A stretch of 10,113 nucleotides of DNA from Collinsella sp. GTDB taxonomy: Bacteria > Actinomycetota > Coriobacteriia > Coriobacteriales > Coriobacteriaceae. The notes beneath the pieces are model-generated. The model did no database searches. It saw only the letters and a program-made list of their open reading frames with translations, and was not told the origin of the DNA. Every line of letters begins with the position of its first letter. The first letter of the stretch is position 1. Positions 1 to 6,412 of the stretch are shown piece after piece. The stretch is taken from the NCBI GenBank assembly GCA_019414055.1, contig DXMV01000003.1, positions 1 through 10,113 of the forward strand. The letters are read 5' to 3'. A program made the position numbers and the translations under genes.

Positions 1-74
1 ACGCCGGCGTCGAAGAGCTCGACGGCCCGCCTCCTGGACTCCAGGTCGTGCTTCACCCTGAGGTCTATACTCAT
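1..74 (-). CDS. Transposase OrfA N-terminus, IS3-like (partial)
   Basis: Only 24 codons are inside the window. The start is ATG at 74-72, and the visible protein begins MSIDLRVKHDLESRRRAVEL and continues with FDAG. The basic stretch followed by an RRxAVELFxxG pattern is what I expect at the start of the helix-turn-helix domain of IS3-type OrfA proteins. OrfA binds the element's terminal repeats, and with OrfB makes the active transposase by programmed frameshift; that is family knowledge. A strong ribosome-binding site (GGGAGG, 86-81) lies 6 bases before the start but is part of a hairpin stem. The frame continues off the left edge, so the gene's integrity is unknown. Confidence 0.6.
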   Translation of the reverse strand, partial: MSIDLRVKHDLESRRRAVELFDAG

Positions 75-80
75 GGAAAA

Positions 81-113
81 CCTCCCATTTCCCGATGTCC
101 AAGAAATGGGAGG
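81..113 (-). promoter_or_regulatory. Hairpin hiding the transposase ribosome-binding site
   Basis: A perfect 11-bp inverted repeat, CCTCCCATTTC (81-91) and GAAATGGGAGG (103-113), surrounds an 11-base loop. Read on the minus strand, the promoter-proximal arm pairs with the arm containing the GGGAGG ribosome-binding site of the transposase frame. Transcripts that enter from outside the element would include both arms and could fold so that translation is blocked, a control known in several insertion sequences. The pairing is seen directly; the function is inferred. Confidence 0.5.
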
Positions 114-172
114 CAGTTCACTGTCCCCTTTGTGGTGGTTTTGCCGCCGGATTGCACCGCAACGACGCGTAA

Positions 173-844
173 CTACAGCAGCACGTCGGCAAGCGGACGC
201 TTGGGTACGTGGTGCACCTGAACCTCGTCGCGCCAGTAATTGATTGAGCCGTCGGGGTTGGAATCGATCGCGTCGACAACCTGGGTCTCGGCCGGCACGC
301 CAAAAGCCATGATCAGCTTGAGCTCATACTTGTCGCCGTCGAGCCCCATCGTATCGATCGCGCGGGGCGTAAAGGCCTTGAACATGCAGGCCGCCACCTC
401 GGGTGTTGCGCTGCGCGCGGCGAGCATCATCGTCTGGGCGGCAATGCCGGTGTCGACCTCGGTGATGGGCGCGGCGGGCTTACCCGGAACAGCGCGCTCG
501 GCAAGAATCGCGATGTAGCCGGTCGGGCGCTCCCCCTCATCGGGACCCGGCCAGTCCTTGAGCGCACCGGCCCACGCGAGCTCGTCAAACACGCGAGCGC
601 AGTCCTCGGCACCACTCACCACATGAAAACGCAGACGCTGAGCATTGGCGCCGCAGGGAGCCAGGTGCGCCAGCTCTGCCAGCTCGAGCAAAAACTCGCG
701 CGGCACGCGCATGGACTCGTCAAAACGGCGGCATGTGCGGGCGCGACGAACCAGCGCATCAAACGTATCCAAGCCAAGCTTTTCGCAGCCTTGCTTTGCC
801 ATCGACTCCACGCTCAACGGCGCCGCGGGAACAGCTTCGTTCAT
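173..844 (-). CDS. Nitroreductase-family FMN oxidoreductase
   Basis: This 223-residue protein fits the nitroreductase family, which uses FMN and NAD(P)H to reduce nitroaromatics, quinones or related electrophiles in the cytoplasm. The visible marks are an N-terminal flavin-binding arginine cluster (RRARTCRRFDES, residues 33-44), the family pattern APCGANAQRLRF (62-73) in place of the usual APSGxNxQPWxF, the DTGIAAQTMMLAA helix (131-143) and the C-terminal YWRD...HHVPKR segment (203-216), typical of one nitroreductase subgroup. The physiological substrate cannot be read from the sequence. The frame stays open upstream to 1108. I chose the ATG at 844 because a GGGGG ribosome-binding site stands 6 bases before it and similarity begins after it. 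The gene is monocistronic, points toward the IS element, and has a DtxR-like box 29 bases upstream of its start. Confidence 0.85.
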   Translation of the reverse strand: MNEAVPAAPLSVESMAKQGCEKLGLDTFDALVRRARTCRRFDESMRVPREFLLELAELAHLAPCGANAQRLRFHVVSGAEDCARVFDELAWAGALKDWPGPDEGERPTGYIAILAERAVPGKPAAPITEVDTGIAAQTMMLAARSATPEVAACMFKAFTPRAIDTMGLDGDKYELKLIMAFGVPAETQVVDAIDSNPDGSINYWRDEVQVHHVPKRPLADVLL

Positions 845-872
845 AGAGACCCCCAATAAAAGGCAATTGTTC

Positions 873-891
873 TTAGGAAAATCTAACCTAA
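873..891 (-). promoter_or_regulatory. Candidate DtxR/IdeR iron box
   Basis: On the minus strand these 19 bases read TTAGGTTAGATTTTCCTAA. Against the known DtxR/IdeR consensus TTAGGTTAGSCTAACCTAA they match at 15 of 19 positions, with the left nine bases and the right five all intact. The site lies 29 bases upstream of the nitroreductase start, where a repressor could block transcription. I could not assign a convincing -35/-10 pair beside it. Iron- or manganese-dependent repression of the nitroreductase gene is therefore an inference. A DtxR-family regulator is encoded in the same window at 9468-9857, but nothing proves that it is the one that binds here. Confidence 0.5.
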
Positions 892-1078
892 AACGCAGGC
901 AATAACGAACAGAGCTGCAATGTTCTACATCTGTTGAATATCCCACATCCAAACGGGAACAAAGATAACAATTCGGGAAGATGAGGCTCCCATTCGCCCT
1001 TCCCGCCCCACGCGACGGCGCCCTTGGGCGATACTGGTTGCAAGAGCTACGGCTTACGCCGCACGGAAAGGAGACATC

Positions 1079-1681
1079 ATGGGCATCTTTAAGAACGATG
1101 ACAAGCAATCGAGCGCGTTTGGATTTGACGAGAAAAGCATGGCAGGCAAGGCCGTCAAGGCCGTGCGCTGGATTTACGCCATCACGGGCGTCTTGGCGCT
1201 CGTCGCCGGCATCGCGCTGCTGTTTGCGCCCGCCAAGTCCCTCGTCTTTTTGACGACCGTGCTGGGTTTCTACTTTGTGATCACGGCCGCGATCAGGCTG
1301 TTTACCGCTGTTTTCGAGCCGCTGCTGCCCACCGGCTGGCGCGTTACGAGCATCATCTCCAACCTGCTCATTATTCTGGGTGGCGTGGTGATTCTGCGCA
1401 ACCAGGCCTTCTCGACCGCGACGCTCACCACGCTTGTGGTGGTCGTCGCCGGCTTTGGCTGGATCGTCGAAGGTGTCATGTCCATTCTGGAGTCCGAGCT
1501 TTCGTCAAACCGCGCCCTCGCCATCCTGAGCGGCGCGCTCTCCATCATCGCCGGCATGTTCGTGTTTATCTATCCGCTGTGGTCGGCAAAGATGCTCGTC
1601 ATCTTTAGCGGCGCCGCGCTCCTGGTGTTTGGCGTGACGCTTATTGTCCGCGCCATTCAGTTTGGCAAACTGGTGCACTAG
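1079..1681 (+). CDS. HdeD/DUF308-family integral membrane protein
   Basis: The 200-residue product has a short charged N-terminus (residues 1-28) and then about six hydrophobic segments: roughly 31-50, 53-75, 89-108, 113-135, 146-166 and 170-192. The repeated pattern of paired helices with glycine-rich turns, such as ITGVLALVAGIALLFAP and LSGALSIIAGMFVFIYP, is typical of the DUF308/HdeD family. E. coli HdeD is linked to acid resistance, but the molecular role of most family members is unknown, so I give no function beyond a membrane protein. The ATG at 1079 is preceded by a strong ribosome-binding site, GGAAAGGAG (1064-1072). The stop codon directly abuts the ATG of the next gene, so the two are very likely co-transcribed. 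Confidence 0.85.
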   Translation: MGIFKNDDKQSSAFGFDEKSMAGKAVKAVRWIYAITGVLALVAGIALLFAPAKSLVFLTTVLGFYFVITAAIRLFTAVFEPLLPTGWRVTSIISNLLIILGGVVILRNQAFSTATLTTLVVVVAGFGWIVEGVMSILESELSSNRALAILSGALSIIAGMFVFIYPLWSAKMLVIFSGAALLVFGVTLIVRAIQFGKLVH

Positions 1682-2164
1682 ATGCCAAGAACGCTCTTCA
1701 TTGATGCCGACGCCTGCCCGGTTACGCGCGAGTCGATCGACTGCGCGCGGCGGGCGGGCGTCGCCGTGGTTATCGCCGGCAACAGCACGCAAAACCTGGA
1801 ACGCCACATTCGCCGCGACGATCCGCGCGATGCCGAGCACGCACGACGCGGCTTTTGGGTCACCACGCTCGATGTGAGCGTGGGCGCCGATAGCGCCGAC
1901 TTTGCCATTATCGAGCGCTTGCAGGCAGGCGATGTGGTCGTGACGCAGGACATTGGCCTGGCGAGCATGGTGCTCGGCCGCGATGCCGCCGCCATCGGCG
2001 TGCGCGGACGCGTCTACGACAAAGCCACCATCGATATGCAGCTGTTTATTCGTCACGAAGAAAAGAAGGTGCGTCGCGCTGGCGGTCGCACCCGCGGGCC
2101 GGCAGCCTTCACCAGCGAAGACCGCGCCCGCTTTAAGCGCAACCTCACCGAACTGTTACGCTAA
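1682..2164 (+). CDS. UPF0178 (DUF188, YaiI/YqxD) family protein
   Basis: The 160-residue protein opens with FIDADACPV (residues 6-14), the hallmark of the UPF0178 family, and carries the second conserved block ADFAIIERLQAGDVVVTQDI (72-91) plus the GGRTRGP...F motif (134-143) near the C-terminus. The clustered aspartates (D8, D10, D73, D84, D90) fit the NYN/PIN-like fold proposed for the family, which suggests possible metal-dependent nuclease activity; no cellular role is established. Compared with E. coli YaiI there seems to be a short basic/acidic insertion around residues 42-56. The start codon follows the stop of the DUF308 gene without a gap, so translation is probably coupled. A terminator lies 3 bases after the stop. 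Confidence 0.88.
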   Translation: MPRTLFIDADACPVTRESIDCARRAGVAVVIAGNSTQNLERHIRRDDPRDAEHARRGFWVTTLDVSVGADSADFAIIERLQAGDVVVTQDIGLASMVLGRDAAAIGVRGRVYDKATIDMQLFIRHEEKKVRRAGGRTRGPAAFTSEDRARFKRNLTELLR

Positions 2165-2167
2165 ACA

Positions 2168-2211
2168 AGGCAGATTTTTAGGATATGCCTAAAAACCTGC
2201 CTTTTTGTTTT
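2168..2211 (+). terminator. Rho-independent terminator of the DUF308-UPF0178 unit
   Basis: The outer arms AGGCAG (2168-2173) and CTGCCT (2197-2202) pair, an A/C mismatch follows, and the inner arms TTTTTAGG (2175-2182) and CCTAAAAA (2188-2195) pair around the loop ATATG. The run TTTTTGTTTT (2202-2211) follows directly. It ends the rightward unit; the leftward exporter gene converges on it and may also use it, though its minus-strand T-run is weaker. The 86 bases between it and the exporter's stop codon show nothing else I can support. Confidence 0.85.
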
Positions 2212-2297
2212 GGTGATTGGCGCGTACCCAACGCCCAGGTCATGGCAGTTGATCTTACGGCATGCCCTAGTTTTTACAGCATGTCCCAAACATCCAC

Positions 2298-3386
2298 TTA
2301 GAGGCCAAAGGCGGAAAGGATAAGGCCCCAGCCCGCGCCGATGACGTACATCATGATCAGGAACACGGCGTTTTCGCGGGCGCTGCGGTTGGTGCGGAAC
2401 AGCACCAGGTAGCCCACGCCGGCGGAAATGAGCGTGCCGGCGAGCATCGGCGCCAGCTGTAGCGCGCCCTCCAGGTACAGCTGCGTAATGACCACGCTCG
2501 CAGAGCAGTTGGGGATCAGGCCGACAAGCGCCGAGCCCAGGATGGCGAGCGTCTCGTTGCCGCGCAGGAACTGCTCAATCGCGGATTCGCCAAAGGTCTC
2601 GAGCACGGCGACCAGGACCAGCGTCACCAGGAAAATAAATACCGAAACCTGCACAGTGTGCGAGATCGCGCTGCGGATAATCGACAGGACGGGCGCACCT
2701 TCGTGTGAGCGGGAGTGACCGTGGTCATGATGGTGTTCATGCTCGCCCTCATGACCGTGATCGTGGTCATGTCCATGTTCGCGCTCGTCCTCGTCTTCAT
2801 CACAACCGCAATGGTCGCGCTCACACAGTTCATGGATGTGGTCGGCACTCATGCCCGCCTCGGCCACCTCGTCGATGATGTCACCGCCGCTGTGGTCGTC
2901 ATGCGCGCAGTTAACGTGCGCCGGATTGACAGTGGTCCCCAACACGGTACGGCGAATCGCCGCATGCGCACGGGCGTTGCGACGCAGACCGCGAATGGCG
3001 GCATCCACGATAAAGCCCGTGATCAGCGCAATCAACGCTTTCGAAGCCAGAAGCATCGCCATGGTCTGCACGGGAACCTGCTCGGCAAGTAGCAGCGGCA
3101 GCATCTCGTCGGAAGTCGAGAGAAACACCGCCACCAGGGTGCCCAGCGTCACGACGCGACCGGCGTACAGCGTTGCCGCCATCGCCGAAAAGCCGCACTG
3201 TGGCACCATGCCCAGCAACGAGCCAACCACGGGGCCGGCGGCGCCAGCGCGCTTGATGGCGCCGTTAACGCGATCGCCCGCCACATGCTCCAGCGTCTCG
3301 AGGGCCAAATATGTCACCAGCAAGAACGGCACCAGCGAGAGCGTGTCCTTGCCGGCGTCGAGCAGAATATCAATCAGTAAATCCAT
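2298..3386 (-). CDS. Putative 10-TM heavy-metal exporter (ArsP_2/DUF2899-like) with His-rich loop
   Basis: The 362-residue membrane protein has two halves of about five hydrophobic segments each, joined by a hydrophilic loop (about 135-235). Each half carries a related motif, MVPQCGFSAMAATLYA (60-75) and LIPNCSASVVITQLYL (290-305), so Cys64 and Cys294 with their prolines look like equivalent sites of an internal duplication. This matches my recollection of the ArsP_2 'putative 10TM heavy-metal exporter' family, annotated variously as arsenic or manganese efflux; the substrate is not settled by sequence. The loop is rich in His, Asp, Glu and Cys (157-228, including DHDHGHEGEHEHHHDHGH at 207-224) and is a likely metal-binding or sensing segment. 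The ATG at 3386 has a GAAAGG ribosome-binding site upstream. A promoter is visible at 3449-3476. Confidence 0.75.
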   Translation of the reverse strand: MDLLIDILLDAGKDTLSLVPFLLVTYLALETLEHVAGDRVNGAIKRAGAAGPVVGSLLGMVPQCGFSAMAATLYAGRVVTLGTLVAVFLSTSDEMLPLLLAEQVPVQTMAMLLASKALIALITGFIVDAAIRGLRRNARAHAAIRRTVLGTTVNPAHVNCAHDDHSGGDIIDEVAEAGMSADHIHELCERDHCGCDEDEDEREHGHDHDHGHEGEHEHHHDHGHSRSHEGAPVLSIIRSAISHTVQVSVFIFLVTLVLVAVLETFGESAIEQFLRGNETLAILGSALVGLIPNCSASVVITQLYLEGALQLAPMLAGTLISAGVGYLVLFRTNRSARENAVFLIMMYVIGAGWGLILSAFGL

Positions 3387-3429
3387 GACGGATGGAACCT
3401 TTCGTGTCTTTCGGCAACATTGTAAAAGT

Positions 3430-3446
3430 CCTAGCGGTCAACTAGG
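3430..3446. repeat. Short palindrome at the exporter transcription start
   Basis: CCTAG (3430-3434) and CTAGG (3442-3446) form a perfect 5-bp inverted repeat with a 7-base spacer. It overlaps the position where transcription from the predicted exporter promoter should begin, so it could be an operator. It does not resemble the ArsR-type operators found elsewhere in the window. Five-base arms are short enough to occur by chance. Confidence 0.25.
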
Positions 3447-3448
3447 GT

Positions 3449-3476
3449 ATTGTAGTTGTCCCGGGCGCGGTGCCAA
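3449..3476 (-). promoter_or_regulatory. Sigma-70-type promoter for the metal exporter
   Basis: On the minus strand the -35 box TTGGCA (3476-3471, five of six bases) and the -10 box TACAAT (3454-3449, five of six bases) are separated by 16 bases. The predicted start of transcription is near 3442, giving a leader of about 55 bases before the exporter ATG. The divergent exonuclease gene has a possible -10 box TATCAT at 3495-3500 on the other strand but no good -35 box. Confidence 0.55.
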
Positions 3477-3557
3477 TAGTTGCCCATGGTAAACTATCAT
3501 CTCGCCACAACTCAGTAACCCCGAGCCGCGCGACGCGGCCCGTCCAAGGAGCAGTAT

Positions 3558-4526
3558 ATGAACGTATCGCAAGCACTCGAATACGAGCGTCAGCCGTTTA
3601 TCCCCATGTTTATCTACGGCGATCACGGCGCCATGGAGTCCGAGCGCCAGAAGGGCGAGGAGGCCCTCAAGGTGCTCGAGACCGAGTACTTTACCGCCGA
3701 GGGCGACCCCGGCTTCGACTTTGCCACCGTGCGCGACCTGGCCGACCGCAACCGCGACCTGTGCGACCAGATCGGCGAGGCGCGTCTGCGCAATGTGACG
3801 CCCGCGACGCTCTCGCGCGGCCTGTCCGACGCCGACACCTGCGCGGCCATCGGTAAGATGCAAAAACGTACCGCCGCATCGGTCATGCGCGAGATCCGCG
3901 GCGACCGCGACGCACTCGGCGTGGCCTACGCCCGCAAGCCCATCCAGGGCACGGTGCTCGGTATCGACATCGAGACCACCGGGCGCGCACCCGAGCGCGG
4001 CTACATCATCAACGTGGGCTGGGAGATCATGGAGCTCACCAGCGATGCCGCCCCGCACGACGCCGAGGCGCACTACTGCGGCCTACCCGATATCTACCGC
4101 GGCGAAGATGTGCCGCTGTCGAATATCCACCACATCACCTGGGACGATATCGACGGCAAAAAGCCGTTCCGCGAGAACAAGGAGCTGCAAAAGCAGCTGC
4201 TCAAGCTTATGAAGAAGTACCCGTACATGGCGCACAACGCCGCCTTTGAGGACAGCTGGTTCAAGATTCACCTGGACGGTTACGCCGAGGCGCGCCGTGC
4301 CGGCAAGATCATCGTCATCGACTCGCGCCAGATCTGCCGCAGCCTGGACGCCGACGTGCGCTCGCTCCCCCGCGAGTCCGCGCCCGCTGCGCTCGAGAAC
4401 TGGGCGCGCCGCCGTGGTACCCTCGCCGCCGACGCCAACGAGCAGCACCTGGGCCTCGACGACACCGACCTCATGCTCCGTACCGTCCAGGCCGAGTTCA
4501 ACCTCAAGAACCTGTTTGCGAAATAA
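3558..4526 (+). CDS. DEDDh-type 3'-5' exonuclease with N-terminal extension
   Basis: Residues 132-322 form a DnaQ/RNase T-like exonuclease domain. ExoI is GIDIETTG (135-142; catalytic D137 and E139), followed by the family-typical SNIHHITWDDI (188-198). ExoII is AHNAAFED (225-232), and ExoIII is H297 with D302 in the HxxxxD spacing of the DEDDh class. Such enzymes remove 3' nucleotides from DNA or RNA using two metal ions. The ExoII position normally held by Asp after Phe is Glu231 followed by Asp232, a conservative departure. Residues 1-130 are a charged, largely helical-looking extension with no domain I recognise. The ATG at 3558 has AAGGAG at 3546-3551. Whether it acts in repair, replication or RNA processing cannot be told; it stands alone between two intergenic regions. 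Confidence 0.82.
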   Translation: MNVSQALEYERQPFIPMFIYGDHGAMESERQKGEEALKVLETEYFTAEGDPGFDFATVRDLADRNRDLCDQIGEARLRNVTPATLSRGLSDADTCAAIGKMQKRTAASVMREIRGDRDALGVAYARKPIQGTVLGIDIETTGRAPERGYIINVGWEIMELTSDAAPHDAEAHYCGLPDIYRGEDVPLSNIHHITWDDIDGKKPFRENKELQKQLLKLMKKYPYMAHNAAFEDSWFKIHLDGYAEARRAGKIIVIDSRQICRSLDADVRSLPRESAPAALENWARRRGTLAADANEQHLGLDDTDLMLRTVQAEFNLKNLFAK

Positions 4527-4558
4527 CAGCGCCTGCGACAAACACTGCTTGCTCACGA

Positions 4559-4594
4559 GCGGCCTCGCAGCGGGAAACCCCGCAGCGAGGCCGC
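4559..4594 (+). terminator. Strong GC hairpin after the exonuclease gene
   Basis: GCGGCCTCGC (4559-4568) pairs with GCGAGGCCGC (4585-4594), and the inner GCGGG (4570-4574) pairs with CCCGC (4579-4583) around AAAC; one A/A mismatch separates the two stems. It starts 33 bases after the exonuclease stop. No T-run follows, so it is either a Rho-independent-like terminator of the poor-tail kind or an mRNA-stabilising end. Confidence 0.5.
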
Positions 4595-4876
4595 CCTACG
4601 TTCCATAGGTAGGCCCGCTCTTCACAAATTCTGAACCCTATTTTTTAACTATTTCGGCACTTTCCCGACACGTGATTTGTGTTCGGATAGCGATACATCG
4701 ATACCAAATGTGCAGCAATTGAGTATTTCTATGCTATAGCCGAGCTGCGAAAACACTTATTTAGGGCGTATCAACCCATAATCGCGTCAAGCTTTTGGAC
4801 AGCATTTGGTTAGACCGCTAAAACGGCTTTCCCACTCAGCGCCATCAACACGGCATTAGCTGACACGATATATACC
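4595..4876. other. AT-richer gene-free stretch upstream of the nuclease-like gene
   Basis: These 282 bases show no credible coding frame and no RNA gene. The base composition is visibly richer in A and T than the flanking exonuclease gene. One diverged copy of the repeat found downstream of the next gene lies at 4710-4732. The sequence TATATA (4869-4874) sits 2 bases before the next start codon, too close to be its -10 box unless the real start is further in. No -35/-10 pair and no Shine-Dalgarno sequence can be called with confidence. Confidence 0.5.
4710..4732 (+). repeat. Diverged copy of the GTGCAAAAAT-GAGTATT repeat
   Basis: GTGCAGCAATTGAGTATT (4710-4727) resembles the core of the two arms downstream, GTGCAAAAATNNGAGTATT, with two substitutions and a one-base gap. 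It has the same orientation as the 6099-6117 copy. It lies on the other side of the nuclease-like gene, so that gene is bracketed by copies. Being short and imperfect, it could be a chance match. Confidence 0.35.
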
Positions 4877-6067
4877 ATGAGTATCGTATTGTCACATACC
4901 ACTGCAAAAGCGGTCTACCAAGCCGCGCATTCGGTGTCTGCGAAAGACATCGAGTCCTGCAGCTCTGCCGCAATTTACGAATCATGCCCCAGCGGAGCAC
5001 TCCTCGACGCAGCCGCAGAATGGCTTGCCAAACATGATGTTGCCCTCGACGCAAACGATTCCGTCGAGGTAATGGTGTTTGATCGCAGGAACGCGCGCTA
5101 CGCGATGAACTGTCAATGCCACGTTTCGTCAAAGCGATTCTCAAACTCACGCTTTATAGAGCTCGGAGAAGGCATCTTCGTTGTTGGCGTTGAGCTTTGT
5201 GCACTTCAGGCCGCCACCTATCTCCCTTTTCGCGAACTAGTGGAGTACTACTTTGAACTGTGCGGCGCTTATTCCCTAGGAACCGGCTCTTCCACCTCCT
5301 ATACCGAGCGTTTCGCGCTTACCTCGACCGAGAGGCTAAAGCAGTTCTTTCATTCCATTACCAGATGCGACGGTTTGGTCCTTGCCCGAAAGGCGATTCA
5401 ATGTGTACGCGATGGATGCCGGTCTCCCATGGAAACGGCCTTTGCCATGATGCTTACGCTGCCCAAAAGCGAAGGAGGGCTTGGCATTAAAGGAATTGAG
5501 ACCGACTACGAGGTGAAGGTCACCGCCGCCGCAAAAAATCTCACGAGACGCAAAAAGTTCTTTATGGATGCATATCTGAAGAAATCTCGAACAGATATTG
5601 AATACAACGGTTTTTATCACGACGCGGAAGAAGACCGCGCCATCGACGAAGAACGCAAGAACGCACTTGCGTCCATGGGCTACGGAATCATCACCGTCAG
5701 CCGTTATTCCTTTATGCATGCCAGCTCTTTCGTTAGGGTCATGGAGGCAATCCAACGAAAAGAAGGTATACGCCCCTCGCGTCTGCCAAAAGACTTTCAA
5801 ATCATGCAAGAGAACCTGAGACTGTTTGTGCTCAGAAGGTTTATTGAGGAGAAGAAACGAATCCAAGAGGAGCTTCGCCAGGATTCCGAAGAGCGTCAAC
5901 GAATCGACCTCGAAAAAGCAATGCTCGAAGGCATCACATTGGACGATCCGACGATTAACGAGGCTCCGGCAATCGATGACATGCAGACTGCCGAACCCGA
6001 CAGCCCATCACTCAACCAAACAAGCAGCTTCACGCCCGAGGGCAGGGTCTTCGGGACCGGAAACTAG
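4877..6067 (+). CDS. Predicted DUF559/VSR-like (PD-(D/E)XK-fold) protein of unknown role
   Basis: The 396-residue protein begins MSIVLSHTTA and has VVGVELCALQAATY...ELVEYYFELCGAYS (102-133), an arrangement I associate with a large Coriobacteriia family annotated as hypothetical, AbiEi-like or endonuclease-domain proteins. The region 183-275 resembles the DUF559/VSR nuclease fold: SPMETAF (183-189, E186), D231, then DIEYNGFYHD (240-249, E242 and H248), a charged helix EERKNAL (258-264) and MGYGIITV (267-274). These could form a metal-dependent nuclease site, but activity is not shown and no partner methylase or toxin lies beside it. Residues 317-350 look like a charged coiled coil and the last 45 residues look disordered. 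Codon and base use are less GC-rich than in the neighbours, suggesting transfer. No clear ribosome-binding site precedes the start, so initiation may be weak or leaderless. Confidence 0.55.
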   Translation: MSIVLSHTTAKAVYQAAHSVSAKDIESCSSAAIYESCPSGALLDAAAEWLAKHDVALDANDSVEVMVFDRRNARYAMNCQCHVSSKRFSNSRFIELGEGIFVVGVELCALQAATYLPFRELVEYYFELCGAYSLGTGSSTSYTERFALTSTERLKQFFHSITRCDGLVLARKAIQCVRDGCRSPMETAFAMMLTLPKSEGGLGIKGIETDYEVKVTAAAKNLTRRKKFFMDAYLKKSRTDIEYNGFYHDAEEDRAIDEERKNALASMGYGIITVSRYSFMHASSFVRVMEAIQRKEGIRPSRLPKDFQIMQENLRLFVLRRFIEEKKRIQEELRQDSEERQRIDLEKAMLEGITLDDPTINEAPAIDDMQTAEPDSPSLNQTSSFTPEGRVFGTGN

Positions 6068-6079
6068 GCTGACTAACAA

Positions 6080-6328
6080 GGTGGGTATCCTAGCGACGTG
6101 CAAAAATGCGAGTATTCAGCAGAGCCGGGTGTCCATTACCCTCGAGTGGATCCAAAAGTGAAGCGAAATCACTCTTGCGTGAGAACGTTAGGCAACATTT
6201 GAGGAAAAACTCATCGGTTTACCACCCTAAGATAACTCTTTAGCTGCATTATTTGGCCTGCGATAAATTAACGGACCCCCTATCGTTGCAGAATACTCCA
6301 ATTTTTGCACGGCGCAGGGGCACCCACC
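6080..6328. repeat. Pair of ~55-bp inverted repeats (possible MITE-like or dispersed repeat)
   Basis: The left arm (6080-6134) and the reverse complement of the right arm (6328-6273) agree at about 31 of the first 38 aligned bases. They share GGTGGGT, the unbroken GTGCAAAAAT and GAGTATTC, and a GGTGTCC/GGGGTCC end. The arms enclose about 138 bases with no credible frame. The left arm starts 12 bases after the stop codon of the nuclease-like gene. Explanations include a small non-autonomous element, two copies of a dispersed repeat in opposite orientation, or paired protein-binding sites. The rest of the gap up to the arsR promoter (6329-6412) shows nothing I can support. Confidence 0.5.
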
Positions 6329-6412
6329 CCGGCATCACCTATCAAAACCGCTTAGTCCGGGATCTCGTCCGCTTTTCCTCATCATTTTGTACGACGGATT
6401 GCCTAAACGATA

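Larger units (their letters stand above)
1..120 (-). mobile_element. End of an IS3-family insertion sequence (left part off-window)
   Basis: The segment contains the first codons of a transposase OrfA-like reading frame on the minus strand. It is preceded by a terminal-type sequence beginning TGAACTGCC on the minus strand, which fits an IS3-family (IS150-like) end that starts with TG. I place the outer end at base 120, where the terminal sequence TGAACT starts, about 50 bp downstream of the nitroreductase stop codon. The rest of the element lies beyond the left edge, so neither its completeness nor a target-site duplication can be assessed. The family call rests on the encoded N-terminus and the end sequence only. 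Confidence 0.6.

Noticed and set aside
845..1108. Upstream extension of the nitroreductase frame by 88 residues
   Set aside because: The extension has no family similarity, covers the iron-box-like site, and the ATG at 844 has a proper ribosome-binding site.
1505..2056. Minus-strand frame across the DUF308 and UPF0178 genes
   Set aside because: It spans parts of two well-supported plus-strand genes and has no recognisable motif or ribosome-binding site.
2720..2800. Repetitive ATGACC/GTGGTCATG-like DNA that might be a tandem repeat array
   Set aside because: It is simply the codons of the His/Asp-rich loop of the exporter, without a regular period.
2715..3492. Plus-strand frames opposite the exporter, one resembling a membrane protein
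   Set aside because: The hydrophobic Val/Met runs come from the complement of His/Asp codons in the exporter's loop; the minus-strand gene has the family motifs, promoter and ribosome-binding site.
6155..6175. AGTGA/TCACT inverted repeat as a terminator for the nuclease-like gene
   Set aside because: The stem is only 5 bp and no T-run follows.
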